From the NCBI GenBank assembly GCA_002391625.1, contig DGFJ01000020.1, positions 1 through 43,484 on the forward strand: a stretch of 43,484 bases of DNA, read 5' to 3'. The stretch comes from Ruminococcaceae bacterium UBA3903 (GTDB lineage: Bacteria > Bacillota > Clostridia > Oscillospirales > Acutalibacteraceae). Within the stretch, counting starts at the first letter, position 1. The number at the start of each line of letters is the position of its first letter. Positions 1 to 9,161 of this stretch are shown one piece after another. The notes under the pieces are model-generated. The model saw only the letters and a program-made list of their open reading frames with translations. It searched no databases and was not told the origin of the DNA. The translations under genes and the position numbers were made by a program.

Positions 1-429
1 CAGTAAAACAGCCTGCCATTTATTATTATATCCCCTGAAAAGCCTACAATTGGTTGCTTTTAAGGCTAACAAAAGCTATGCACCCCAAAATTCCAAGCAA
101 ATAAAAGGGGCTTGACCTAGGCTTACTTCAGATTTTACCTCATGATGAACAACACTCTTGCCCTTTGCTAACAGCTCCTACTACAAAGCCTGTAACGTAC
201 CTTCACCCCCAGGTACCCCCATTTAGGGTAAACCTAAAAAAAGGACACGGTTAACCACCGTGTCCTAAATTAATATTATTTTGGTTTTTGGCTGTCTAAG
301 TGATATGCTCCCCGCCGCCTACGCTGACGTATAGATGCTGAGAACTTATACTTTGACAATAATACTGTGCTGAGCTTAAACGGGCTGACCCGTGTGTACC
401 ACGGTTATTTATATCCGAATTCATATAAA
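1..429. other. Gene-free left edge of window
   Basis: I see no credible coding frame here. The stretch holds the minus-strand terminator at 236-266. Positions 1-235 and 267-429 show nothing I can name; short AAGCC/GGCTT-like words occur but do not form a clear element. The left edge may belong to a neighbouring intergenic region. Confidence 0.5.
236..266 (-). terminator. Intrinsic terminator of the pfkA operon
   Basis: Read on the minus strand, GGACACGG (258-265) and CCGTGTCC (243-250) form an 8-bp GC-rich stem with a 7-nt loop, and an outer A-T pair extends it to 242-266. Seven T residues follow at once (236-242). It lies about 165 nt past the pfkA stop and is the clearest end of the leftward housekeeping run. 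Confidence 0.9.
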
Positions 430-1398
430 TCAGATAGAGATATTTAAAGCAACCTCATACAGGTCTTTATCAAAATGACGCTTCATGTTTAGTGCCTCTG
501 TAATATCAAAGTCAACAATTTTTCCACCCTGCATAGCCACAACACGGTTACCGATACCCTTTGTTATTAAATCAACTGCATGATGTCCCATTGCACTTGC
601 CACTACCCTATCTCTTAGTGTTGGAGAACCTCCACGCTGAACGTGACCTAAAACTGTGGCACGGGTTTCAATACCTGTCTTTTCCTCTATGTATTTAGCT
701 ATATCTGCTACACCACCGATACCCTCAGCAACAATAACGATAAAATGCTTTTTACCAGAGCTTTGTGTAAATCTCATACGCTCAATAACATCACGGTCAA
801 GGTCGTATGGTATTTCAGGTACTAGGATAGATGTAGCACCTACTGCTATACCTGTTTCCAAGGCTATGTCACCGCAACGTCTGCCCATAACCTCTACAAC
901 ACTGCAGCGGTCATGTGACTGTGCTGTGTCACGGATACGGTCTACCATTTCCATGGCTGTGTTCATGGCTGTATCAAAGCCTACGGTGTAATCACTGCAC
1001 GCTATATCATTGTCGATAGTACCAGGGATGCCTACACATGGTATGCCCTGTCCTGTTAAATCTCTGGCACCTCTAAAGGAACCATCGCCGCCTATTACAA
1101 CAACACCGTCAACACCTAAATCACGACAGGTTTGTGCGGCTTTTTCAACACCTGCCGGTGTGTTATATTCTTCACTTCTAGCTGTATATAGGATTGTGCC
1201 GCCTCTGTGGATAATGTCAGAAACAGAACGCAAATTCATTTCAAACACATCACCGTTTAATAAACCGTTATATCCACGATGCACACCGATAACCCTCAAT
1301 CCTTGGGAAAGAGCAGTTCTCGCAACGGCTCTAACCGCCGCATTCATTCCAGGGGCATCACCGCCACTTGTTAATACTGCAATTGCTCTTGCTGCCAT
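430..1398 (-). CDS. pfkA: ATP-dependent 6-phosphofructokinase
   Basis: Phosphorylates fructose 6-phosphate to the 1,6-bisphosphate, the committed glycolytic step, in the cytoplasm. The 322-residue length is typical of bacterial PfkA. Visible motifs are the nucleotide loop SGGDAPGMN (residues 11-19), GGDGSFRGA, the substrate/catalytic stretch GIPGTIDNDI and MGRRCGDIA. A glycine in GGDG and PGTIDND (not PKTIDND) points to ATP rather than pyrophosphate as donor; that is family knowledge applied to visible residues. A GGAGG sequence sits just upstream of the ATG. It is the last gene of the leftward run after dnaE (114-nt gap), an order common in Clostridia, and is followed by a strong terminator. 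Confidence 0.96.
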   Translation of the reverse strand: MAARAIAVLTSGGDAPGMNAAVRAVARTALSQGLRVIGVHRGYNGLLNGDVFEMNLRSVSDIIHRGGTILYTARSEEYNTPAGVEKAAQTCRDLGVDGVVVIGGDGSFRGARDLTGQGIPCVGIPGTIDNDIACSDYTVGFDTAMNTAMEMVDRIRDTAQSHDRCSVVEVMGRRCGDIALETGIAVGATSILVPEIPYDLDRDVIERMRFTQSSGKKHFIVIVAEGIGGVADIAKYIEEKTGIETRATVLGHVQRGGSPTLRDRVVASAMGHHAVDLITKGIGNRVVAMQGGKIVDFDITEALNMKRHFDKDLYEVALNISI

Positions 1399-1512
1399 AA
1401 CTCATTCCTCCGATTAAGTAATATTATAAATAAAATAGTAAAAATTGCTTACCTACAATTATAGCCAATGGCGACATAATAATCAAGGCTTTTTTACTAT
1501 TTTACAAAGATT

Positions 1513-4500
1513 TTATTTTACAGCTACGTTTTTCTCCCCTAATTGGCTCTTTAATTCATCTACCAATACTTGGTTTAAATCTACCCACAAATTAGCAGGT
1601 GCTTTTAGTTTTCTTTTACTGTCCGATAAATAGAACACCACAGGATTTCTGCCATCAAATACAGCTAACAGCTGTAAAGCTTTTTTATATTCCTTACACT
1701 CCATATTAGGTACTCGCAGATACAGCACAGGCAGCGCTTTTCTCTGTCCTGTTTGTGGTACAGCTTGTGACGCTGTGGAGCTGCTGCTGTTTAGGATAAC
1801 ATCCTCCACCCTTTTAGGTGCAATGGCAACGTGGTTACACAATAGCTTTGTTTCCTCGTCCTCTTTTTTGCTGACCGTACCTACCAGCTGTACCACGTTG
1901 CCCTCCATAAACAGCGTACCGTAATCTGACAAAGTTTTTGGAAACACCAGCACCTCCATACTGCCGTATCTGTCCTCCACCGTTACAAAAGCCATTAACG
2001 TGTTATTTTTGGTAGTTTTCAGCTTAACGCTGCTGACAATGGCAAGCACCCTAACGGTAGCACCGTCACGGTAGCGTTTCTCCGTATTGTCGCTGTCTAT
2101 TATATCCCCTATCCTATCGGCCTTTATTGCCACGGCAATATCATCATACTGTGCCATAGGATGTCCCGACAAATACATACCTGCTATTTCCTTTTCCATG
2201 TACAATTTTTCCGCCATGGTAAAATCCGACATGGTTGGAATATTCACAGGCTGAGCAGTACCGTCGGAGCTGTCAAAGAAGCTTAGCTGTCCCTCCATGT
2301 TTTTTTTACGGTCATGGTCTAAGCCGTCCATTAAGGGCTTAATACTGCTTAGCATTTCTCGTCTGTTATTGCCTAGGTTATCTAAAGCACCACACTTTAT
2401 CAGACTTTCTACTCCACGGCTGTTCATATTTTTACCGTACAGTCTTTTGCAAAAATCATAAAAAGACTTGTACCTGCCGTTTTTACGATACTGTACCACG
2501 TTATCAATAAACGTCTTCCCTAGGTTTTTTACCGCCATTAAACCAAAGCGTATATCGTTACCGCTAACTGTAAAGCCATTTGTGCTTATGTTTACATCCG
2601 GCGGCAGGACATTAATGCCCAGACGGTGACACTCTGCCATATAAGTGGCTAGCTTGTTGGTGTTGTCCAACACACTGGTAAGCAGTGCCGCCATATACTC
2701 CTTGGGATAGTGACACTTCATCCATGCTGTTTTGTAGGATATGTGTGCATACGCCGCCGCATGGGATTTGTTAAAGGCATAGGAAGCAAAGCCTTCCATC
2801 TCGCTATATATTGAATCTGCCACGTCCCTTGGCACACCACGTCTAAGACAGCCCTCAACCTCTACATTGCCCATTTCATCTGTCAAGCCGTTAATAAATA
2901 TCTGATGCTCCCGCTCCATAACATCCTTTTTCTTTTTTGACATAGCACGTCTAACAATATCCGCACGACCTAAGGAGTATCCCGCCAGACTTCTAAAAAT
3001 CTGCATAACCTGCTCCTGATACACTATACAGCCATAGGTTACGTCCAAAATATCCTTTAACAGCGGATGCTTATAGGTAACACGGTGTGGGTGATGCCGG
3101 TTTTCAATATACCTTGGGATAGAGTCCATTGGGCCTGGTCGGTACAGGGAAATAACAGCTATTAAGTCCTCTACTGTTTCAGGCTTTAGCTGTGTCAGCA
3201 CGCTTTTCATACCAGCACTTTCAAACTGAAAAACACCCTCTGACAGACCTTGGGACAGCATATCAAATACCGCCTTGTCGTCGTCCCTTATGTCCTCGTT
3301 GCTGTAGCTTGGGTTTACCGTCCTTATTACAGCCTCGGCATCATGTATAACCGTTAAATTACGCAGTCCTAAAAAGTCCATTTTTAACAGACCCAGCTCC
3401 TCTAAACGTGTCATTGTGTACTGGGTAACTGTTGCTTCATCGTTTTTGGCTAATGGCACATAAAAGCTGACAGGCTTTTCTGTTATAACCACACCAGCGG
3501 CATGGGTAGTAGCGTGACGTGGCATACCCTCTATACTCATGGCTACATTAATAAGGTTATGTATGCTTTCGTCTGTATCGTACTGCTCCTTTAGCTGTGG
3601 TGACTGTGTCATTGCCTTTTCAATCGTCATGCCAATTTCAAAGGGAACCAGCTTTGCCACACCGTCAACAACACCGTAGGGTATGGATAAGGCACGTCCT
3701 ACATCTCGTATTGCACCTCGTGCCGCCATGGTGCCAAATGCAATTATTTGTGCTACATGGTCATCGCCGTATTTCCTTATTACATAGTCAATAACCTCCT
3801 GCCGTCTGTCCTTGCAAAAGTCTATATCAAAATCCGGCATACTAACACGCTCTGGATTTAGGAAGCGTTCAAACAAAAGGTTGTACTTTATAGGGTCAAT
3901 GCCTGTAATACCTATACAATATGCCGCCAAGCTGCCTGCACCAGAGCCTCTGCCTGGGCCTACAGGGATACCAACAGATTTGGCATACTGTATAAAGTCA
4001 TTTACAATGAGATAATAATCCACATAGCCCATTTTGTTTACAATATCCAGCTCATATTCTAAACGGTTAATCAAGCCCTTGTCTGGGTTATCACCATAAT
4101 GCCTGTATAAGCCTGTATAGCATTGCTCCCGAAAATATTCGTAATGATTACGGTTGTCAGGCACGTCAAAATGCGGCAGCTTTGTAGAGCCAAATTCAAA
4201 GTCAAAGCCACACATATCAGCTATTTTTTGGGTGTTATCTATTGCCTGTGGACAGTCCTTAAAAAGCTGCCGCATTTCCTCCTCTGACTTTAGGTAAAAT
4301 TCATCAGTAGGAAACTCCATTTTGTTATCATCTAAAACAGTATGGTTTGTCTGTATGCACAGTAGGATACCATGTGTACTGCTGTCCTCTTTTTTTATAT
4401 AGTGGCAATCATTGGTGGCTACCAAAGGAATACCCGTTTCCTTAGAAATCCTAATCAGCTGTTTATTAACAGCCTTTTGGTCGGTAATGCCATGGTCCTG

Positions 4501-5022
4501 AAGCTCTAGATAATAGTTACCCCTGCCAAACAGCTTATCATAGTACATAGCCTTTTCCTTAGCACCTGTGTAGTTACCCATTAATATCAGCCGTGGCAGC
4601 TCACCTGCCAAGCAGGCAGACAGGCACACCAATCCGTCGCTGTGGTGCTTAAGCAATTCATCATCAATACGAGGTTTATTGTAAAAGCCCTCTGTAAAGC
4701 CCTTTGAAACCATTTCAATTAAATTTTGGTACCCCGTATTATTTTTACACAATAACACCATATGGTAGCTGCTGCGGTCCATGTCTGACATTTTGTCCAG
4801 ACGTGAACGTGGCGCTACATATACCTCACAGCCTATTATAGGGTGTATGCCCTGCTCCTGTGCTATTTTGTAAAAATCCACAGCACCGTACATAACACCG
4901 TGGTCGGTAACAGCCACAGCGTTTTGGTTGCTTGCCTTAACAGCCGACACCAAATCTGTTAACCGACAGGCACCGTCTAACAGGCTGTATTCGCTATGTA
5001 CATGTAAATGAACAAAGGACAT
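1513..5022 (-). CDS. dnaE: DNA polymerase III subunit alpha (DnaE)
   Basis: Replicative-type family C DNA polymerase of 1169 residues. The N-terminal PHP domain starts with HVHSEYSLLDG (residues 6-16) and continues with metal-site-like segments such as ATNDCHY. The palm carries PGRGSGAGS and the acidic motif PDFDIDF near residue 400. An OB-fold segment (TVRVLAIVSSVKLK) lies in the C-terminal third. There is no 3'-5' exonuclease insertion, so this is DnaE rather than PolC. In Firmicutes that also have PolC, DnaE usually extends primers before hand-off; whether this genome has PolC cannot be seen here. The GGGGTGAT ribosome binding site supports the start. It follows whiA by 23 nt and is probably co-transcribed. 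Confidence 0.97.
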   Translation of the reverse strand: MSFVHLHVHSEYSLLDGACRLTDLVSAVKASNQNAVAVTDHGVMYGAVDFYKIAQEQGIHPIIGCEVYVAPRSRLDKMSDMDRSSYHMVLLCKNNTGYQNLIEMVSKGFTEGFYNKPRIDDELLKHHSDGLVCLSACLAGELPRLILMGNYTGAKEKAMYYDKLFGRGNYYLELQDHGITDQKAVNKQLIRISKETGIPLVATNDCHYIKKEDSSTHGILLCIQTNHTVLDDNKMEFPTDEFYLKSEEEMRQLFKDCPQAIDNTQKIADMCGFDFEFGSTKLPHFDVPDNRNHYEYFREQCYTGLYRHYGDNPDKGLINRLEYELDIVNKMGYVDYYLIVNDFIQYAKSVGIPVGPGRGSGAGSLAAYCIGITGIDPIKYNLLFERFLNPERVSMPDFDIDFCKDRRQEVIDYVIRKYGDDHVAQIIAFGTMAARGAIRDVGRALSIPYGVVDGVAKLVPFEIGMTIEKAMTQSPQLKEQYDTDESIHNLINVAMSIEGMPRHATTHAAGVVITEKPVSFYVPLAKNDEATVTQYTMTRLEELGLLKMDFLGLRNLTVIHDAEAVIRTVNPSYSNEDIRDDDKAVFDMLSQGLSEGVFQFESAGMKSVLTQLKPETVEDLIAVISLYRPGPMDSIPRYIENRHHPHRVTYKHPLLKDILDVTYGCIVYQEQVMQIFRSLAGYSLGRADIVRRAMSKKKKDVMEREHQIFINGLTDEMGNVEVEGCLRRGVPRDVADSIYSEMEGFASYAFNKSHAAAYAHISYKTAWMKCHYPKEYMAALLTSVLDNTNKLATYMAECHRLGINVLPPDVNISTNGFTVSGNDIRFGLMAVKNLGKTFIDNVVQYRKNGRYKSFYDFCKRLYGKNMNSRGVESLIKCGALDNLGNNRREMLSSIKPLMDGLDHDRKKNMEGQLSFFDSSDGTAQPVNIPTMSDFTMAEKLYMEKEIAGMYLSGHPMAQYDDIAVAIKADRIGDIIDSDNTEKRYRDGATVRVLAIVSSVKLKTTKNNTLMAFVTVEDRYGSMEVLVFPKTLSDYGTLFMEGNVVQLVGTVSKKEDEETKLLCNHVAIAPKRVEDVILNSSSSTASQAVPQTGQRKALPVLYLRVPNMECKEYKKALQLLAVFDGRNPVVFYLSDSKRKLKAPANLWVDLNQVLVDELKSQLGEKNVAVK

Positions 5023-5045
5023 ATCATCACCCCTTTTAATCTAAG

Positions 5046-5963
5046 TTAAATTTTTTCTGCAAAGGCTGTAATGCGTTTAATGCGATGGTTAACACCGCTG
5101 CGGCTTATAGGTGGCTCAAGCATCGTGCCTAGGTCACGCAGGGACAGCTCGGGGTTGTCCAATCGCAGCAATGCCACCTCCTTCAAATCCTGTGGCAGAG
5201 CCTCCAGCCCAACACTTTTTTGTATTTTTTCTATGGTTTTTATCTGCTCCATAGATGCTGATACAGTCTTTTTAATGTTAGCTATCTCTGAGTTAGTTTT
5301 ACGGTTAGCCACGTTGCGAATTTCTTTGACTATTTTTTGGTTCATTATCTCCATAGCCGCTAAGGGCGCACCTATAAAGGTGAGCATATCGGCAATTTGT
5401 TCGCTGTCCTTAAAGTATGCTATATATGAGCCTTTCCTAGATATTACCTTGGGTACAGGTCCCAGCTCCTCCACCTCACTAATTAGCTTTGCAAGGTCAC
5501 TGCACAAATTTTTATAGGACACAGAAAACTCTAAATGATAATCCTTTACTGGGTCTATCACTGAGCCACAGCACAGAAAAACGCCACGCAAAAACGCCGC
5601 TGTACAGTCCTCGTCCTCTAGGTTTCCACGGTTGATACGCAACGACACATCATTTTCCATATGCCCTAAATCTAAGTAAATCCTGCTGCAGTCATATGTA
5701 TCTGGCACTCGTATAGTAAATAGCTTTGTGCCCCCCACCTTACCTGTTAATGCAGAGGTTTTTTCCACTATTACCTGCCACACCTGCGTTAACAGCTCCA
5801 TAAAACGGTTGGCAACAAAGGGGCTTTCGGTGCTTAACACTATTTCATTATATTTAAATTTCTTTGCAAAGAGCAAAAGCCCATAGCACTCTGCCCTTAA
5901 ATAATGGGTGCAGATGTTGTGGGCTTTACATAATTCTTTTTTAGTTTCAGATGAGAATGACAT
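5046..5963 (-). CDS. whiA: Sporulation/cell-division regulator WhiA
   Basis: WhiA-family DNA-binding protein: an N-terminal LAGLIDADG-homing-endonuclease-like fold without nuclease function and a C-terminal helix-turn-helix (RSGVNHRIKRI near the end). The frame is open to 6017, but I place the start at 5963 (MSFSSETKKEL). It has a GAGGAT ribosome binding site 8-9 nt upstream, it matches the usual family N-terminus, and it removes an overlap with rapZ. That gives 305 residues, close to the family norm. It lies between rapZ (16-nt gap) and dnaE. The usual partner yvcK (gluconeogenesis factor), normally between rapZ and whiA, is absent. Confidence 0.93.
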   Translation of the reverse strand: MSFSSETKKELCKAHNICTHYLRAECYGLLLFAKKFKYNEIVLSTESPFVANRFMELLTQVWQVIVEKTSALTGKVGGTKLFTIRVPDTYDCSRIYLDLGHMENDVSLRINRGNLEDEDCTAAFLRGVFLCCGSVIDPVKDYHLEFSVSYKNLCSDLAKLISEVEELGPVPKVISRKGSYIAYFKDSEQIADMLTFIGAPLAAMEIMNQKIVKEIRNVANRKTNSEIANIKKTVSASMEQIKTIEKIQKSVGLEALPQDLKEVALLRLDNPELSLRDLGTMLEPPISRSGVNHRIKRITAFAEKI

Positions 5964-5979
5964 TTTTCTTATCCTCGCT

Positions 5980-6843
5980 TTATGCCTTAAGAATATCCCT
6001 GTTATGGGTAGTCGCACGTTGTCCGTTCTCTATTAAATGTGTAAACAGCACACGGGTAAGCGTTACCGAACGGTGCTTTCCACCTGTACATCCGATACCT
6101 ATTACCAGCTGGCTTTTACCCTCCTTTTCATATAAAGGCAGAGTATAATCCACCAACGCCAGCATACGTTCAATATAGCCATGGGTTTCGTCCCATTTCA
6201 TAACATAATCATACACAGGCTGATCCAAGCCCGTTTTGTGCTTTAAATCCTCTATATAAAAAGGGTTTGGCAGACACCTAACGTCAAAAACCAAATCAGC
6301 CTCTGTGGGTAAGCCGTACTTAAAGCCAAAGGACATACAGGTGACGGACAGGGAGGATTCATCGTTATCTAAAAACAGACTAGATATTCTTTCCTTTAGC
6401 TGTAACGGTGTAGACAAGGAGCTGTCTACTATGTAATCAGCACGTTCACGCACCTTTGTAAGCAGCTCTCGTTCTGTGTGCATAGCAGACACCACCGAGC
6501 CGTTGTAGCTGTCGCTTAGGGGGTGCTTTCTGCGGGTCTGCTTATATCTGGTTAACAGCACATCCTCTCTGGCATCTAAAAACACTATCTTATATTGAGC
6601 CTTATCACTTTGCAGCTTTTCAAGTGCCAGTATAAGGTCAGTTAAATCCTTATTGTCCCTGATGTTGGTTACTACCGCCACGTTCTGCATTTTTGAATCA
6701 GTAGAGTTTTTACACAAATCGTAAAAGGTGGAGATAAGCACAGGTGGAATATTATCCACACAGTAGAAATATATATCCTCCAAGGCGTGTAAGGCACTGG
6801 TTTTACCTGCACCGGACACGCCAGTAATAATTATGAATTTCAT
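5980..6843 (-). CDS. rapZ: RNase adapter / nucleotide-binding protein RapZ (YvcJ)
   Basis: P-loop protein of 287 residues with Walker A GVSGAGKT near the N-terminus and the conserved C-terminal segment GIGCTGGKHRSVTL. In E. coli RapZ directs small-RNA cleavage controlling glucosamine-6-phosphate synthase; in B. subtilis the homologue YvcJ binds and hydrolyses nucleotides. The role in Clostridia is less clear, so the molecular function is inferred. The gene follows murB by 81 nt on the same strand and precedes whiA by 16 nt, a widely conserved Firmicute order. Confidence 0.94.
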   Translation of the reverse strand: MKFIIITGVSGAGKTSALHALEDIYFYCVDNIPPVLISTFYDLCKNSTDSKMQNVAVVTNIRDNKDLTDLILALEKLQSDKAQYKIVFLDAREDVLLTRYKQTRRKHPLSDSYNGSVVSAMHTERELLTKVRERADYIVDSSLSTPLQLKERISSLFLDNDESSLSVTCMSFGFKYGLPTEADLVFDVRCLPNPFYIEDLKHKTGLDQPVYDYVMKWDETHGYIERMLALVDYTLPLYEKEGKSQLVIGIGCTGGKHRSVTLTRVLFTHLIENGQRATTHNRDILKA

Positions 6844-6924
6844 AGACCTTTGCTCCTTGCTATATTGGGGTTAAGGGGTATTCTAAAAAAACTAAAATAC
6901 CCTTGTAGGCAGAAGCCATAAGGC

Positions 6925-7839
6925 TTACAGCTTACCTACTGGTTTTATTTCACATTCAAGCCTTATACCATTTTTCGCCTCTATGGTATCCTGAATATAT
7001 TTTACTAGCTCTAGAACATCTTTACAAGTGGCATTGCCCTTATTAACAATAAATCCACAGTGCTTTTGGCTGACTGCCGCATCACCTATTTGCTTGCCCT
7101 TTAAGCCCGCCTGCTCTATTAACGCACCTGCGTAGCTATCCCTCGGACGTTTAAACACACTGCCCGCGCTAGGATAGTCCAAGGGCTGTTTTTCCTTACG
7201 CTTTGCCATATACTCGTCCATACGGTTGCGTATCTCCACCGGAGAATCCTTTGTCAGCTTTAACAGCATACCTGTAATAATAAAGCTGTTTTCACCGTAA
7301 ACGCTGTGGCGATAGCTAAGCTTTAAATCATCACGAATAAATGTACCTTGTTTTTGGTTGTTGTCAATATGGGTACAGGACACAAGCACGTCCTTCATCT
7401 CACCGCCATAGGCACCAGCGTTCATATACGCTGCACCCCCTGCGCTGCCTGGTATTCCCCATGCGAACTCTAGACCGCTTAGGCTGTTTTCATAAGCAAA
7501 GTTACACAGCTTTGCCAAGCTGACACCAGCACCGCAGAATATTTCATCGTTATCAACCAAGGACATATTGGTAAAGGACCCCTCCAGCTTTATTACAACG
7601 CCGTCAATACCCTTATCGGCTACTAAAACGTTAGAGCCTCTGCCTAAAACAAATACTGGGATATACTCGTTATCACAAACGATAAGTACATCCTGTAAGC
7701 CCTGTGGGTCGGTGGCGATAATCATCATTTCTGCTTTACCGCCAATTTTAAAGCTTGTGTAATTTTTTAGAGGCTCGTTCTCTCTAACAGCAAAGCCCTT
7801 TGCCATTGCAACCTTTTTCACCTTGTCTAATTTACTCAT
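6925..7839 (-). CDS. murB: UDP-N-acetylenolpyruvoylglucosamine reductase
   Basis: FAD-dependent reduction of UDP-GlcNAc-enolpyruvate to UDP-MurNAc, the second committed step of peptidoglycan precursor synthesis. The FAD-binding part shows GRGSNVLVADKGIDG, and the C-terminal domain has the catalytic-serine region YPSAGSVFKRP. I choose the ATG at 7839 (MSKLDKVKK, 304 residues) because GGAGGT lies 4 nt upstream; an upstream TTG at 7851 overlaps that ribosome binding site and is unlikely. It is followed by rapZ and preceded by a small membrane-protein gene. Confidence 0.95.
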   Translation of the reverse strand: MSKLDKVKKVAMAKGFAVRENEPLKNYTSFKIGGKAEMMIIATDPQGLQDVLIVCDNEYIPVFVLGRGSNVLVADKGIDGVVIKLEGSFTNMSLVDNDEIFCGAGVSLAKLCNFAYENSLSGLEFAWGIPGSAGGAAYMNAGAYGGEMKDVLVSCTHIDNNQKQGTFIRDDLKLSYRHSVYGENSFIITGMLLKLTKDSPVEIRNRMDEYMAKRKEKQPLDYPSAGSVFKRPRDSYAGALIEQAGLKGKQIGDAAVSQKHCGFIVNKGNATCKDVLELVKYIQDTIEAKNGIRLECEIKPVGKL

Positions 7840-7924
7840 ATGTACCTCCAAATATTTATTTAATCGGTATAATTATGTGACGCCCTTAGCCATTATTTAT
7901 ATCTAGTAATCTGTGAACCTCACC

Positions 7925-8110
7925 TTAGCTTAGCTTATCGTCCTTATTGTAATAATTCACGTCGCTGAATTCCTTATCCTCTTCATTTAGGTTGTCCTCG
8001 CTGTTTTTAAACATACCACTGCCTGCGGTATAATTATGGTTAGCGTTTCTGGCATATGCCACACCGCAAATAATTAAAACCACCGCAAAAATGCATATCC
8101 ATAGCCACAT
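7925..8110 (-). CDS. Small single-pass membrane protein, unknown function
   Basis: 61 residues. It starts MWLWICIFAVVLIICGVAYA, one clear N-terminal membrane segment, followed by a soluble tail rich in Asn, Asp, Glu and Lys. GAGGAG lies 8-9 nt before the ATG at 8110, and an in-frame TTG at 8116 is too close to it. It sits 85 nt upstream of murB on the same strand and may lead that transcript. I do not recognise a family. The good ribosome binding site and amphipathic layout make it more likely real than chance. Confidence 0.6.
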   Translation of the reverse strand: MWLWICIFAVVLIICGVAYARNANHNYTAGSGMFKNSEDNLNEEDKEFSDVNYYNKDDKLS

Positions 8111-8151
8111 AAACAACGCTCCTCATACTCTTAATACTATTATAGGCTTTA

Positions 8152-8159
8152 TATTATAC
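8152..8159 (-). promoter_or_regulatory. Candidate -10 element for the murB group
   Basis: On the minus strand a perfect TATAAT (8153-8158) lies about 45 nt upstream of the small membrane-protein gene. No convincing -35 sits at the right distance, so this is only a plausible start of the downstream murB-rapZ-whiA-dnaE-pfkA transcript. Confidence 0.35.
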
Positions 8160-8386
8160 CCTTATTGTCGCAATAATGCCACGGTCATGTAAAATTTAGA
8201 AGGATTTTACCCCCTGCATTTTTATATATTACCAAGCTTTATCCACAATTATTTTATACAGCAACCTTTTGACCTAAAAGGTATTTTGTTAATTTGTCCT
8301 ACAGCCTTATAGGTAAGAACACCCTTGCATGGGTGAGATAAAGCGTCCTAGGTACAGGCACAACAGCAAACACCTAGGTTAATAAG

Positions 8387-9109
8387 CTAACAATTTATGT
8401 TATGCTCCTTTAAATACCCCTTAAAGCTGTCCAAGCTGCTGTTAACAATAAGCTTTTGAGGAAAATCTATATCCTTTAAAATAGCCATAGCGTCCTCAAC
8501 GTGTCCTACCGCCGTGGAAAAGTGGCTGTCTGTGTTTACCACTATCCTAGCGCCGTATTTTTTGCACACCCTTGCTATCTGCACACAGTTGTCCATTGAA
8601 CCCTTTCTAAAACGAAAGGAGCCGTTGTTAATTTCTATCAGCTTTCCGTTTTTGGCAAGGATGGGTATAACCCTTTCATAATCGTATTTGTACTCTGGTG
8701 TACCGCTGTGACCTATAACATTTACGTCAGGGTTTTCCGCAATATTCAACCATGCCTGTGTACATTTTTCTATTGATGGCTTTTTTTCCTTTAGGGTAAC
8801 ACCATGCATAGATGCTACCACCCATTCTAAACTCTTCAGCACAGATTTTTCCATATCCAAGCTGCCTTTAAAGTCAGCTACGTTAGCCTCAACGCCCTTT
8901 AGCACACGCACACCATACAGAACCTCCGGTATAGTAAACAGGCTTTCAAAAAACCACCTTCCCGGTGCCCCCGGCATGGTATAGCCATGGTCCGTTAATG
9001 CTATGGCATACAGGTGCATATCAGCCGCCGCCTTTACCATCTCCTGTACGGTGCTAAAGGCATGGGTAGATGATATTGTGTGGGTGTGGGTATCAGCTAT
9101 TATGTTCAT
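8387..9109 (-). CDS. PHP-domain phosphatase/hydrolase (YcdX-like)
   Basis: 240-residue metal-dependent hydrolase of the PHP superfamily. Metal ligands are visible as DTHTHT near residue 6, the ALTDHG motif near residues 37-42, GVEANV, VIGHSGTPEY, and NTDSHF near the C-terminus. Stand-alone PHP proteins of this size (YcdX group) are phosphatases, but the substrate is not known here. The AGGAAAGGAAC ribosome binding site supports the start. It lies between hprK (52-nt gap) and the murB group on the same strand, a neighbourhood common in Clostridia. Confidence 0.85.
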   Translation of the reverse strand: MNIIADTHTHTISSTHAFSTVQEMVKAAADMHLYAIALTDHGYTMPGAPGRWFFESLFTIPEVLYGVRVLKGVEANVADFKGSLDMEKSVLKSLEWVVASMHGVTLKEKKPSIEKCTQAWLNIAENPDVNVIGHSGTPEYKYDYERVIPILAKNGKLIEINNGSFRFRKGSMDNCVQIARVCKKYGARIVVNTDSHFSTAVGHVEDAMAILKDIDFPQKLIVNSSLDSFKGYLKEHNINC

Positions 9110-9161
9110 ATTGTTCCTTTCCTGCTTTTTATATTTTCTTAAATGGATTAGAGCTGTATTA

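Noticed and set aside
430..1398. Pyrophosphate-dependent phosphofructokinase
   Set aside because: GGDG and PGTIDND at the donor-specificity positions match the ATP-type enzyme.
5964..6017. 18-residue N-terminal extension of WhiA overlapping rapZ
   Set aside because: The ATG at 5963 has a proper GAGGAT site and matches the usual WhiA N-terminus; the extension reads through the end of rapZ.
7840..7851. TTG start for murB giving four extra residues
   Set aside because: The TTG sits on the GGAGGT ribosome binding site of the downstream ATG.
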